Both the position numbers and the translations under genes were made by a program. This document shows, piece after piece, positions 16,412 to 25,391 of a stretch of DNA of 50,362 bases; the first letter of the stretch is position 1; every line of letters begins with the position of its first letter. The notes under the pieces were generated by a model. That model was not told the DNA's origin. It was given only the letters and a program-made list of their open reading frames with translations, and did no database searches. This DNA comes from Magnetococcales bacterium (GTDB taxonomy: Bacteria; Pseudomonadota; Magnetococcia; Magnetococcales; JADFZT01): assembly GCA_015232395.1 (NCBI GenBank), contig JADFZT010000030.1, forward strand, positions 1 through 50,362, in the 5' to 3' direction.

Positions 16412-18121
16412 ATGGATAACAGCCTCCCCAAAATCCTCATCATCGACGACAAGCCGGCCAACCTCACGGCCATGAAAAGCATGCTGGCCAAAGTCGACGC
16501 CCAACTTTTCACAGCCGAATCAGGCAATGAGACCCTGGCTCTCTGCCTGAAAAACGACTTTGCCCTGCTGCTTTTGGATGTCCAGATGCCGGACATGGAT
16601 GGCTATCAGGTGGCGGAATTTCTCCGGGACGAGCCCCAAACCCGGCACATGCCGATTATTTTCGTCACCGCCTATTATGCGGAAGAAAAAAACAAGCTTA
16701 AGGCCTACTGCTCCGGGGGGGTGGATTTTATTCTGAAACCCATCGATACCCGGATTTTGCTCTCCAAGGTGGAAATTTTTCTCAATCTTTACAATCAAAA
16801 ACACCAACTCCAACGGCAGGCCACCCTTCTGGAAGAACAAAACGCCCGTCTGGAGCGGGAGTTGATCCACCGCCAAGAGATGGATGTGAAAATCCAAAAG
16901 GCGCTCAAGGCTGCGGAATCGGGCAACCGGGCCAAAAGCCGTTTTTTGGCCGCCATGAGCCATGAAGTGCGCACCCCCCTGAATGGTGTGCTGGGCTTTG
17001 CCCAACTGCTCACCAATAGCGAACTCAACGAAAAACAGCGCCGCCATGTGGATACCATCATTCGCTCCGGCAACGATCTGCTCCTGATTATCAACGACAT
17101 TCTCGATTTTTCCAAAGTGGAGTCGGGGGTGGTGGAGCTGAACAAGGTCGCTTTTGATCTGGGGCCGTTGGTTGAAGAGGTGATCAATCTGCTCACTCCC
17201 CGAGCCCGACAACAGGAGGTTGAGCTTCTCTGGCAATTTTTTCCCGATATACCCACCCGGCTGATCGGCGATCCCCAACGACTCAAGCAGGTGTTGGGCA
17301 ATCTGATAGGCAACGCCATCAAGTTTACCGAGGGGGGGCTGGTGACCCTCTATATCAAGCTCAAGGAAGCGACTTCTTCCCGGGCGGTGCTGGAGTTTAT
17401 GGTGGATGACAGCGGCATCGGTATTCCCAAAGAAGCGCTGGATCAACTGCTGGTGCCGTTTTATCAGGTGGATGGTTCCAGCACCCGCAGGTTTGGTGGT
17501 ACGGGCTTGGGGCTTGCGATCTCCTCGGGGCTGGTGGAGCTGATGGGGGGTGGGATGGAGGTCAAATCCACCGAAGGCTTGGGCTCCTCCTTTCGTTTTT
17601 CAGCCCGCTTCGAAAAACCGACCCAACAACCCCTCCCCTCCCCGATTCGCAAACCCGCCACGCCCCCGGTCGACCAACACACCCAGCGTCCCCCGGTACC
17701 CTTTGGCGGCCTCAACCTGCTGGTGGCGGAGGATGAACCCATGGCCCAATCCCTGATCGGGGAAATTTTGGTCCGGTTGGGTTTTGCCAAGGTCGAGGCG
17801 GTTTCTAATGGCCAGGAGGTTTTGGATCGGATGGAGGCTGGGCGCTACGATCTCATCATCATGGATTGCCGGATGCCGGTGATGGATGGCTATCGGGCCA
17901 CCCAGGAAATTCGCCGTCTGGAAAAGGCGCAAAATTTCACCACCCGAATCCCCATCATCGCGCTAACGGCCAACGCCATGCAGGAGGAGCAAAAGGCCTG
18001 TTTTGATGCGGGAATGGATGCTTTTGTTGCCAAGCCTTTTCGGATTGAAGAGTTAAAAGCGACCATTCAGAAGATGGTTTCGACTTCGATGGCCAAGGGT
18101 GCTATTCCCTCCCCGGAGTGA
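16412..18121 (+). CDS. Cytoplasmic hybrid histidine kinase (REC-HisKA-HATPase-REC), paralogue 1
   Basis: 569 residues, soluble. An N-terminal receiver has phospho-acceptor Asp56 ([14 protein letters not shown]) and Lys109 (FILKP). A coiled-coil linker covers about 125-175. The HisKA His184 lies in AAMSHEVRTPLNG, followed by HATPase_c with a GNLIGNAIKFTE N box and DSGIGIP and [11 protein letters not shown] glycine loops. The C-terminal receiver has Asp485 (LIIMDCRMPVMDGY). It has no sensory domain, so its input is probably phosphotransfer to the N-terminal receiver. Over most of its length it closely matches the gene at 21528-23231; both share for example [20 protein letters not shown]. The two paralogues bracket the AT-rich OLD/TA island. 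Confidence 0.92.
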   Translation: MDNSLPKILIIDDKPANLTAMKSMLAKVDAQLFTAESGNETLALCLKNDFALLLLDVQMPDMDGYQVAEFLRDEPQTRHMPIIFVTAYYAEEKNKLKAYCSGGVDFILKPIDTRILLSKVEIFLNLYNQKHQLQRQATLLEEQNARLERELIHRQEMDVKIQKALKAAESGNRAKSRFLAAMSHEVRTPLNGVLGFAQLLTNSELNEKQRRHVDTIIRSGNDLLLIINDILDFSKVESGVVELNKVAFDLGPLVEEVINLLTPRARQQEVELLWQFFPDIPTRLIGDPQRLKQVLGNLIGNAIKFTEGGLVTLYIKLKEATSSRAVLEFMVDDSGIGIPKEALDQLLVPFYQVDGSSTRRFGGTGLGLAISSGLVELMGGGMEVKSTEGLGSSFRFSARFEKPTQQPLPSPIRKPATPPVDQHTQRPPVPFGGLNLLVAEDEPMAQSLIGEILVRLGFAKVEAVSNGQEVLDRMEAGRYDLIIMDCRMPVMDGYRATQEIRRLEKAQNFTTRIPIIALTANAMQEEQKACFDAGMDAFVAKPFRIEELKATIQKMVSTSMAKGAIPSPE

Positions 18122-18144
18122 TGCTTTGGGATGGTTCCAAAGCA
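18122..18144 (+). terminator. Hairpin directly after the kinase stop
   Basis: TGCTTTGG and CCAAAGCA form an exact 8-bp stem with a 7-base loop starting at the base after the stop codon. It is followed by a C-rich tract (CCCCCCTCCCCCC) instead of a U-tract. That is unusual for intrinsic termination but compatible with Rho loading or 3' end protection. Confidence 0.5.
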
Positions 18145-18615
18145 CCCCCCTCCCCCCATTATTCCCCCAAGGCCTCATCCCGGGCCTTTATCGATAATTC
18201 AGCTTTGTTCCTATAGCCCAACCCTCAATACAACAAAACCTGGACCCACTCCCCCTAACGACGGCATGCTTTACATATACCACAAAAAAACATCAAGGTA
18301 ATTTCAGAAAGTCACAAAATACACTGTAAAATGACGAAAAATTTTCAATAAATTCCCTCCCAGACAAGACTCACCTTCCTCTCACATATTGACCCAACCT
18401 TGGTACTAACAAAGGAATACATTGCCCGCACTATACATACAGACCAGACTATATACCACTTTCTTCATTGACAGACAGCTGTGCACCGCACACAATACCT
18501 CTTGAAGTTGTAATGCAGTCAGTCCGCATACAAGCCTAAACTGTGAAAGCACAAACTGAAACAAGCTTTTCTTGTCTCAAGATACACCCTCATCACCTCA
18601 AGGAAATCATTAACG
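18145..18615. other. AT-rich intergenic region before the OLD nuclease gene
   Basis: About 470 bases with base composition changing from GC-rich to AT-rich, marking the left side of the island. No gene is seen. The likely promoter of the nuclease gene is at 18468-18496. Confidence 0.6.
18468..18496 (+). promoter_or_regulatory. Candidate sigma-70 promoter with internal dyad
   Basis: TTGACA (18468-18473), a 17-base spacer, then CACAAT (18491-18496). The dyad TGTGC-ACC-GCACA (18480-18492) lies between the boxes, where a repressor could bind. It would drive the OLD gene with a leader of about 110-120 bases. Confidence 0.5.
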
Positions 18616-20511
18616 ATGATCATCAAATCAGTGATAGTTAATGGATATAAAAGCTTAAACGTGGCAAACATTAAGTTTGAAAAATTCACCCGGATACTAG
18701 GGCCGAATAACAGCGGAAAATCAAACCTGATTTCGGCCATTGAGTTTTTTGTTTCCACAAAAACAAAACCTTCTCCACAAGACGTGTTCGTTAACCACAA
18801 ACACAAAAGTCCAATCTGGGTTGAGATCGTTTTTTCTCATTTAACAGCAGACGAAAAAGACACCTTTAAAAAGTATGTGCGGAATGATGGAAGCATAAAG
18901 ATAAGAAAAACAGCAACATTATCTGTTGAAGGGGCAAAAGTTTCCTATAATGGGTACATATCTGAGCCTGCAGAAAAATACCTCAAGGAATCAGAAGCTA
19001 AAAATCTAACCGACAGAGAGGAGATAAAAAAAACACCGCTACAAAATCTGGTTCCAGAAAAAGGAAAACTCACCAAGAAAAAAATCCTGGAGGCACAAGA
19101 ACAGTATATACAAAACAACCATAATGACATTGAGTTTATCGAATCTATTGAGTCTGGGCCTTTTATGGGCCAAATGAATGTTGCTGGCGGATTATTGCCA
19201 GAATTAATAATCATCCCTGCAATACGTGATTTGTCAGAAGAAACAAAAATAAAAGCGACGACATCATTTGGCCGACTACTAACTAGAACCATAAAGGAAA
19301 TGACTGAAAACAATAAAAAATTTCAAGATATTCGAAACCAATTGGATGGTTTGGTTAGAAGTTTGAACTCGAGAGAAGATGATGGTGAAAGTGAGGAAGA
19401 AGAGTTTGCCAATGAGTTGATTGAGTTGGAGAAGGCTCTTGCAAGTGAGCTTATCGATTGGAATGTAAAGGCTCAGATAAAAATCAACCCTCCAGAAATT
19501 GAGAAAATATTTGAACTTGCATCTGAATTGCACTTAGACGATGGTTTATCAACACCAGCTGACAGAAAAGGACATGGACTACAAAGAGCAGTGATTTTCG
19601 CTTTACTTCGAGCATGGTCAAACACTTTGCGAAATGCTAGTGAAAAACAAAAACTTAAAAAGGGTGCCAGCCAAAAAAGATCAGCTTCTGAATCTGTAAT
19701 ATTTGCAATGGAGGAGCCAGAAATATTCCTCCACCCACAGGCACAGAAAAGACTAGCAAAGTCACTTCAAGAAATATCTAAAACTGACGGACACCAAGTT
19801 ATCATCTCAACCCACTCCCCTTCTTTTGTAAACCTTGATTTTTACAAAGAAATAATCATTGTTTCAAAAGAGTATGGGGAAGTTGAATCAAAAATCCGGC
19901 AATGCACTAAGGATTTGTTTGAGGGAGACAGCCATCAGGGAAGAAAAAACAATTTCAATATGGTTCACTGGGTAAACCCTGACCGATCAGAAATGTTTTT
20001 TGCGCGAAAGGTTGTTTTCGTTGAAGGGATAACAGAAAAAGTTGTAATACCTTTTGTGGCTGAACGAATTGGATTGTTTGACCCAAGCATTTCAATCATT
20101 GATTGTGGCTCCAAATTCAATCTCCCCATTTACACTGAAATAGCAAACTCGTTTGATTTTGAATATTTTGTTGTACATGACCAAGATCCACTACCAGAAA
20201 CATGGCCAGACAATTGGAATGAGGACAAGAGGAAGTCGAAAAAAAGAACTTATGAGTTAAATGCTGAAATTGCTGACAGAGTTAATGGTCATAATGGCAA
20301 TGTGATCATGTTTTCTCCAGACTTTGAAGGTAACATTGGTGTCTCCAAAAACCAGGGCGAAAAAAAAGGAAAAGCTCTTGCAGCTCTCGATTTCCTGAAA
20401 GATCTTGATCCAGAGAGCATACCTGACAACCTTTTATACCTTATTGACTATGTGAAAAAAATATATAAACCCGTGCAACCTGAGCAGAAAATGACAACTC
20501 TTCCTGGTTGA
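18616..20511 (+). CDS. OLD-family ATP-dependent nuclease (AAA ATPase plus TOPRIM)
   Basis: A 631-residue OLD (overcoming lysogenization defect) protein. The N-terminal ABC-type ATPase has Walker A GPNNSGKS at 29-36, Walker B FAMEEPEIFLHPQ near 365-377 and the ISTHSPSF H-loop near 398-405. The C-terminal TOPRIM nuclease domain shows VVFVEGITEK (metal-binding Glu, near 465) and VVHDQDPLPE (near 519). OLD nucleases act in phage and mobile DNA defence. Class 2 members pair with a UvrD-like helicase (Gabija), but no helicase gene follows, so this looks like a stand-alone class 1 type. The gene is markedly AT-rich against GC-rich neighbours and its codons favour A/T, which suggests recent transfer. 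AAGGA precedes the ATG. Confidence 0.88.
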   Translation: MIIKSVIVNGYKSLNVANIKFEKFTRILGPNNSGKSNLISAIEFFVSTKTKPSPQDVFVNHKHKSPIWVEIVFSHLTADEKDTFKKYVRNDGSIKIRKTATLSVEGAKVSYNGYISEPAEKYLKESEAKNLTDREEIKKTPLQNLVPEKGKLTKKKILEAQEQYIQNNHNDIEFIESIESGPFMGQMNVAGGLLPELIIIPAIRDLSEETKIKATTSFGRLLTRTIKEMTENNKKFQDIRNQLDGLVRSLNSREDDGESEEEEFANELIELEKALASELIDWNVKAQIKINPPEIEKIFELASELHLDDGLSTPADRKGHGLQRAVIFALLRAWSNTLRNASEKQKLKKGASQKRSASESVIFAMEEPEIFLHPQAQKRLAKSLQEISKTDGHQVIISTHSPSFVNLDFYKEIIIVSKEYGEVESKIRQCTKDLFEGDSHQGRKNNFNMVHWVNPDRSEMFFARKVVFVEGITEKVVIPFVAERIGLFDPSISIIDCGSKFNLPIYTEIANSFDFEYFVVHDQDPLPETWPDNWNEDKRKSKKRTYELNAEIADRVNGHNGNVIMFSPDFEGNIGVSKNQGEKKGKALAALDFLKDLDPESIPDNLLYLIDYVKKIYKPVQPEQKMTTLPG

Positions 20512-20561
20512 AAGCCCAGCTGACCTGAATATAATCTGAATTCCTTCTGGTGTTGAAAAAA

Positions 20562-20849
20562 CTACCGGAACCGATCCTGTGATGTATGCCAGATAGTGAG
20601 GATTTCCACGATCTGTTCGTCCTCTTTTACGCGATACCAGATGACGAAAGGATAGCGAGGGACCACGGCCTCCCGAAACCCGGAAAACGCCCTGCTTTGT
20701 GGGGAGAGGTAGGGATGTTCGGCGATTTTATCTACGACACGTCTGATAGCTGTTATGACCTTCTTTGCAGCCTCTGGGTTTTCCTTGCGGATATATTTTG
20801 TTCCGTCATAAAGCCTGTATTCAGCTCTTTTTGTCCATCTAACCCGCAT
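20562..20849 (-). CDS. ParE/RelE-family toxin
   Basis: A 95-residue toxin-fold protein beginning MRVRWTKRAEYRL, typical of the ParE/RelE superfamily. It has the central RRVVDKIAEHPYLSP helix and the C-terminal strand pattern YPFVIWYRVKEDEQIVEILTIWH. ParE members poison gyrase and RelE members cut mRNA; sequence reading alone does not decide, though the xREAVVPRYPFVIWYRV block is more ParE-like. The ATG at 20849 overlaps the antitoxin end by 11 bases, so the two are coupled. An upstream ATG at 20867 would add six residues. It converges on the OLD gene, with 50 bases between the stops. Confidence 0.85.
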   Translation of the reverse strand: MRVRWTKRAEYRLYDGTKYIRKENPEAAKKVITAIRRVVDKIAEHPYLSPQSRAFSGFREAVVPRYPFVIWYRVKEDEQIVEILTIWHTSQDRFR

Positions 20850-21057
20850 CCGAATTCCATCTATCAAAAAAAGCCTCTATTTCTTCCGGATCGGCATATT
20901 CCCCCCTATCCCCTTGCGTGGCTGATTCAGCCAACTCTTTCCCCAGAATCTGTTTTTCCAAGGCCGTTTGAGCCGCCTTTACGATGAAATCATTGGCATC
21001 CGGCTGCTCTCTGACCCTTTTGCCCAACTCATCCGGAAAGTGGATAACCATATCCAT
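20839..21057 (-). CDS. Antitoxin of the ParE/RelE-type module
   Basis: A 72-residue acidic protein (MDMVIHFPDELGKRVREQP start) with an N-terminal beta strand and helices compatible with a ribbon-helix-helix DNA-binding antitoxin. The acidic C-terminus (YADPEEIEAFFDRWNSD) would wrap the toxin. GGGGAG stands 7 bases before the ATG at 21057, preferred over a start 45 bases upstream. It is the first gene of the pair and overlaps the toxin gene. Antitoxins of this type usually repress their own promoter; the CCAGAA/TTCTGG dyad at about 21114-21136 is a candidate site. Confidence 0.8.
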   Translation of the reverse strand: MDMVIHFPDELGKRVREQPDANDFIVKAAQTALEKQILGKELAESATQGDRGEYADPEEIEAFFDRWNSDAG

Positions 21058-21102
21058 GGTTGCTCTCCCCTCGGTTACTGGTCTGAAAAAAGGTTGATAC
21101 AC

Positions 21103-21527
21103 CTACCAGAAGATAGTCCTTATTCTGGTCGCAAGAAAGACAAATCATTTCGCCCATCCTCCCCCACAAGCTCTCGCTGGGCTCCTACTCATGGGGCTCA
21201 GGCTGGAGTGCGTCAATCCCACTCAACCAACGACAGCCTTGGTTCAGGCTGCCATCCTCTTCCGGCTCATAAAACGGGGTGGGATGTTGAAAGAGGCATC
21301 CTATCCCTGGACAAATGGGAGAAAACCCCAAAAGATGGGGGGATCAATAAGATCAGATCGGTCGCCCACCAAGCACCACGGATCTTTCCTTGATTTTACC
21401 CGCTTCACCACCCAGATCGCACCTCGATCCATGGCAGATCATCCTGTGATTTCGTTCTACACCTCTCCACGCCCTGGGTTGCCTGGCGTGGGCCTCATCT
21501 TAACATCCAAGAGGCCCCGGGATCGTC
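21103..21527. other. Intergenic region right of the TA module
   Basis: About 425 bases without a convincing gene between the divergent TA module and the second kinase paralogue. Composition returns to GC-rich. Apart from the possible TA operator near 21114-21136 nothing specific is seen. Confidence 0.5.
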
Positions 21528-23231
21528 ATGTCTGAAGCTTCCCCCAAAATCCTGATCGTCGATGACAAGCCCGCCAACCTGATCGCCCTGAAAAGCCTTC
21601 TGGCGAACGTTCCAGCTGAGATCGTCACCGCCCAATCCGGCAACGAAACCCTGGCGCTCTGTCTTAAAAACGACTTTGCCCTCCTGCTTCTGGATGTCCA
21701 GATGCCCCAGATGGATGGCTATGAGGTGGCGGAGCTGCTGCGGGGGGATCGGCAAACCCGCCACATTCCCATCATCTTTGTGACTGCGGTCTATGCTGAG
21801 GAAAAAAACAAGCTCAAGGGGTATGACGCCGGGGCGGTGGATTTTATTCTGAAACCCATCGATGACCGCATTTTACTCTCCAAAGTGCGAATATTTCTGG
21901 ATCTTCACCAACAAAAGCGGACTCTCTCCCATCAGGCGGATTTGCTGGAAGATAAAAACAACCAGCTGGAACAGGAGATCCGCCAACGACGCCAAGTGGA
22001 GCAAGAGTTGCGGCAGGCCAAACAGGAAGCCGAAGCGGCCAACATCGCCAAAAGCCGCTTTTTGGCCGCCATGAGCCACGAAATCCGCACCCCCCTTAAT
22101 GGCGTACTCGGATTTGCCCAGCTGCTGATCTCCAGCGCCCTCGATGAAAAACAGCGCCGTCACGTGGATACCATCATCCACTCCGGTCAGGGTCTGCTCA
22201 CGGTCATCAACGATATTCTCGACTTTTCCAAGGTGGAGTCCGGTGCCATCCATCTGGAAAAAATTCCCTTCGACCTGGCCCCGGTCCTGGAAAATGTCAA
22301 AACCCTCCTCACCCCCCACGCCACCGAAAAAGGGGTGGAGATGTTATGGCAGATTTTCCCCAACGTCCCCACCCGGCTCACCGGTGACCCCAACCGTCTG
22401 CGGCAAGTGCTCCTGAATCTCCTGGGCAATGCGGTCAAATTTACTGAAAAAGGAATTGTGTCGCTCTATGTAGAGCAGGTAGAGGTAACTGAATCAGAAG
22501 CGCTTTTGCGTTTTTTGGTGGATGACAGCGGCATCGGTATTCCCGATGAAGCCAGGAGCAAGCTCTTCTCCCCCTTTTATCAGGCCGACAGCTCCACCAC
22601 CCGCCGGTTTGGCGGCACCGGCCTGGGGCTGGCCATCTCCTCGGGCCTCGTGGGAGTGATGGGAGGGAGCATGGAGGTGGATTCCATCGTCGGCAAAGGC
22701 AGCTCCTTTCGCTTTACCGCCCAATTCGGCCTTCCCAGCACCCAGGCACAATCCCCCCAGCCCAAAACCGGTGGCGATGTCCAGCAGCCCCATATCGATA
22801 ACGTCCGCTTGCTGGTGGCCGAAGATGATCCCATGGCCCAATCACTCATCGGTGAAATATTGGAAAGAATGGGGTTTGCCCAGGTGGATCTGGTCTCCAA
22901 CGGCCAGCAAGTGATCGAAAAATTGGCCAAAGCCCCCTACGATCTACTCATCATGGATTGCCGGATGCCCCTCATGGACGGCTATGAAACCACCCGTGAA
23001 ATCCGCCGCCTGGAAAAAAATACCGATACTCCCCCCCTCCCCATTCTCGCCTTGACCGCCAACGCCATGGAAGAGGAACGCCAAGCCTGCTTTGCCGCTG
23101 GCATGGATGATTTCATCACCAAACCCTTCCGCATGCAGGATCTGCGGGAACGCATCCAACACCTCGTCCAAACCAGGGTCCAAAACACCCCATGCACAAA
23201 AAAAACCGGCCACAGCCGCCCCCCCCCATGA
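21528..23231 (+). CDS. Cytoplasmic hybrid histidine kinase (REC-HisKA-HATPase-REC), paralogue 2
   Basis: 567 residues with the same architecture as the gene at 16412. Receiver Asp56 ([14 protein letters not shown]), a coiled coil near 130-175, HisKA His184 ([13 protein letters not shown]), HATPase_c with an [11 protein letters not shown] box and two glycine loops, and a C-terminal receiver with Asp477 ([14 protein letters not shown]). The first 56 residues and the catalytic core are nearly identical in pattern to paralogue 1; the linker and the region before the last receiver diverge most. No membrane or sensor domain is present. The two copies are in direct orientation about 3.4 kb apart, so recombination between them could delete the OLD/TA island. 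The ribosome site is weak. Confidence 0.92.
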   Translation: MSEASPKILIVDDKPANLIALKSLLANVPAEIVTAQSGNETLALCLKNDFALLLLDVQMPQMDGYEVAELLRGDRQTRHIPIIFVTAVYAEEKNKLKGYDAGAVDFILKPIDDRILLSKVRIFLDLHQQKRTLSHQADLLEDKNNQLEQEIRQRRQVEQELRQAKQEAEAANIAKSRFLAAMSHEIRTPLNGVLGFAQLLISSALDEKQRRHVDTIIHSGQGLLTVINDILDFSKVESGAIHLEKIPFDLAPVLENVKTLLTPHATEKGVEMLWQIFPNVPTRLTGDPNRLRQVLLNLLGNAVKFTEKGIVSLYVEQVEVTESEALLRFLVDDSGIGIPDEARSKLFSPFYQADSSTTRRFGGTGLGLAISSGLVGVMGGSMEVDSIVGKGSSFRFTAQFGLPSTQAQSPQPKTGGDVQQPHIDNVRLLVAEDDPMAQSLIGEILERMGFAQVDLVSNGQQVIEKLAKAPYDLLIMDCRMPLMDGYETTREIRRLEKNTDTPPLPILALTANAMEEERQACFAAGMDDFITKPFRMQDLRERIQHLVQTRVQNTPCTKKTGHSRPPP

Positions 23232-23325
23232 CTTGATGCAACCAACCAGCAACCGAAGCCGAAATATCGAAACCGCTGTTTAACCAATAAACTCACTCAA
23301 CCTTTCATATCCGGAGCCCACGATC

Positions 23326-23913
23326 ATGTTCCCAGATACCCCCGTCATCCAATTCCAAGACCCCCTGGGAGATCTCCTGGGAGCTGGAGAGGACGCATTC
23401 CACTACACCTTCAACGATGCCGTCAAGCTCGCCGGACACGCCTGTCCCACCGTGGCTGGAGCCTTTCTGCTGGTCAAAAGAGCGGTGGAAATTCTCTATC
23501 CCGACTCCCCCCCCCAGCGGGGAGATATTGAAATCAAGGTGAGTGGTGGGGTCGCGGAAGGGGTGAACGGTCCCATGAGCCAGGTGATGACCCTCCTCAC
23601 TGGCGCAGCGGCGGAAAACGGCTTTAAGGGATTGGGAGGACTCCACGCCCGGGAGGGATTGCTCAGTTTTGATTCCGGAGAGCCCCACCCCCCCACCCGC
23701 TTCACCTTCAAAAGCCGCTCCAATGGCCGCTCCACCTCCCTGGTTTATTCACCCCAGGGCTTTCCCCCAGCACCAGAGATGGGGCCTGCTCTCCAGGCCA
23801 TCCTCTCCGGCAACGACGACCCGCAGGTCAGGGAACAGTTTCAAAATGCCTGGCGGGGACGGGTGCTGGCGATTCTGGCCGATGGGGGGGAAACCACGGT
23901 GGGGCAAGTCTAA
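23326..23913 (+). CDS. FmdE-like protein
   Basis: 195 residues with the segment VKLAGHACPTVAGAFLLVKRA near residues 33-53. This resembles the FmdE (formylmethanofuran dehydrogenase operon protein E) family, where a conserved His-x-Cys-Pro site binds metal. The rest is a compact alpha/beta domain with PQRGDIEIKVSGGVAEGVNGP and ARVL-type strands. Biochemical role is unknown in bacteria. GGAG stands 8 bases before the ATG. It follows the second kinase paralogue after 94 bases and converges on the small gene at 24000-24209. Confidence 0.6.
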   Translation: MFPDTPVIQFQDPLGDLLGAGEDAFHYTFNDAVKLAGHACPTVAGAFLLVKRAVEILYPDSPPQRGDIEIKVSGGVAEGVNGPMSQVMTLLTGAAAENGFKGLGGLHAREGLLSFDSGEPHPPTRFTFKSRSNGRSTSLVYSPQGFPPAPEMGPALQAILSGNDDPQVREQFQNAWRGRVLAILADGGETTVGQV

Positions 23914-23999
23914 CGGGGAAAAAAGAGCACCTGGGTCCGGAATCGAATAAATGGTTCACAGGAACATTCCGGATCCAGTCCGCTTGTATGAAAAAGGGA

Positions 24000-24209
24000 T
24001 TATTCTTCGATACGAAATTCCGGGGCATCCACCGAAACCACCTCCACCCCATAGATGGTGGTCAATCCCTCGCCGGGATCAAAGCCATAGAGGTGGTGCA
24101 GCTCCCGCCGTATAATCTTAGCCTGTTCAGCCGTGAGATGAATCCCCCCGGCTTGGCGGCCATCTGCTTCAAACGCCTTTTTCAACACCTTGATCTCTGC
24201 CAGTGTCAT
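24000..24209 (-). CDS. Small hypothetical protein downstream of the DNR-type regulator
   Basis: 69 residues, helix-rich N-terminal half (MTLAEIKVLKKAFEADG) and a short beta-rich acidic end. There are no Cys, no membrane segment and no recognised family. A weak AGGGA lies about 11 bases before the ATG. It follows the regulator gene by 83 bases on the same strand, so it may be co-transcribed. No function is assigned. Confidence 0.5.
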   Translation of the reverse strand: MTLAEIKVLKKAFEADGRQAGGIHLTAEQAKIIRRELHHLYGFDPGEGLTTIYGVEVVSVDAPEFRIEE

Positions 24210-24292
24210 TCGTCGGTCATCCCTGTTCCGAGAGTGAATTTCTTAAAAAAAACCGTTTGCCATCATCGTCATCCCCATTCCCAAAAAAAAAC

Positions 24293-24991
24293 TCACGCCT
24301 CCGTGGTACCATACTCCCGCAGCGCCTCGACATCCGGAATACAGATGGTCTTGTCCTCCACCTCAATCAACCCTCTCTTGCGCAGCTTGCCGAGAATTCT
24401 GGAAAAGGTCTCCGGCTGAATGGAAAGCCTGGAAGCGAGCACCCGCTTTCTGGCCCCCAATTGAAACCGGCAAGGACCGACATTCCCTTCGGGAACCTGA
24501 TTGAGCAGATAGCGCACCAGACGACCCGAAGCGGTGTTGAGGCAGAGGCTGTCGATCTCCGCCACCTGATTAAAGAGCCTTCGGCTCATGTCAGCCAGCA
24601 CCCGGAAGCAGGTTTCCGGAGACTCCTTGAGAATATCCAAAAACTGGCGGCTATCGAAGGAGAGCACCACACTCTCCCGGGTCGCATCCGCACACACCGG
24701 ATAGAGCCGGGTTTCCATAAACATCACGGCGGTCGCAAAAAGTTCCCCCGGATCAATAATCTTGATGATTTTTTCCGCACCATTGGCTGAGAGCCGAAAA
24801 AGCTTTACCTGCCCCCGGTAGAGCAGAAAAAACCGTTCAGCCTGCTGTTGATCGTCAAACAGGTTTTCATTTTCAGCCAGCACCACCACCCGCATCCCCT
24901 GGCGCATTCTGGCAAGCTGTTCCTCGGAGAGGGCGGTAAAAAGAGCTGTCTCGCGGAAAGTCCGGTCGCTGATCTGACTTGCTTTCATCAA
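24293..24991 (-). CDS. Crp/Fnr-family regulator of the DNR type
   Basis: 232 residues. A cyclic-nucleotide-binding-fold sensor domain covers about 15-130 and a C-terminal winged helix about 170-225 (ARKRVLASRLSIQPETFSRILGKLRKRGLIEVE). The recognition helix with ETFSR matches the FNR/DNR class that reads TTGAT-N4-ATCAA. The N-terminal cysteine cluster of FNR is missing, as in DNR proteins, which sense NO through haem. The gene lies beyond the end of the nap-hao operon on the same strand, after about 400 bases. An FNR/DNR-type box lies upstream of napF (34343-34356), making this protein the obvious candidate regulator. Tandem ATGs open the gene (24991 and 24988). Confidence 0.85.
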   Translation of the reverse strand: MMKASQISDRTFRETALFTALSEEQLARMRQGMRVVVLAENENLFDDQQQAERFFLLYRGQVKLFRLSANGAEKIIKIIDPGELFATAVMFMETRLYPVCADATRESVVLSFDSRQFLDILKESPETCFRVLADMSRRLFNQVAEIDSLCLNTASGRLVRYLLNQVPEGNVGPCRFQLGARKRVLASRLSIQPETFSRILGKLRKRGLIEVEDKTICIPDVEALREYGTTEA

Positions 24992-25391
24992 TGGTTTCCA
25001 GCCTCCCGGGAAAAAAAATCCATCAGCCGAGCCAATCCACTACCGGGCATATCCACCGATCGGAGGCAGGATCGATGTTTGGCTTGAACCACAGGGAATC
25101 TAGCCCCATCGGCATCGAATTGGAAAGGGGTTTCCTACACGGAGCGGGCAAAATTGAGGAAAGTTCCCCCACCACCCAAATCCTCTGAGAGCCACGGGAT
25201 TTCAGAAGAAGGGTGAATCAGGAAAAGCTGAAGAGAAAACAGGGCGTGAATACGGAAAAGGACGGGAAAGGATTTTTTCTTGGATCATGCCTATCTGGCA
25301 CTTGGAAACCGAATCCCACAGGGGGAACGGCTCCCAAGGCCAGAAAGGATTGCCGATCAGTGAGGCCAGGCTTTAAATCGGCCTCCCTTGA
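24992..25391. other. Intergenic region between napC-type gene and the regulator
   Basis: 400 bases with no gene recognised. It should contain the promoter of the regulator gene. No clear TTGAT-N4-ATCAA box was found here. A weak CCTCC/GGAGG inverted repeat spans the napC-type stop. Confidence 0.5.

Noticed and set aside
18616-20511. Gabija (GajA) assignment for the OLD-family protein
   Set aside because: Gabija needs a UvrD-like GajB gene directly downstream; here a convergent TA pair follows instead.
24241-24300. CGTCATCCCC as another REP-like copy
   Set aside because: Only one half of the palindrome is present and the match is too short to separate from chance.
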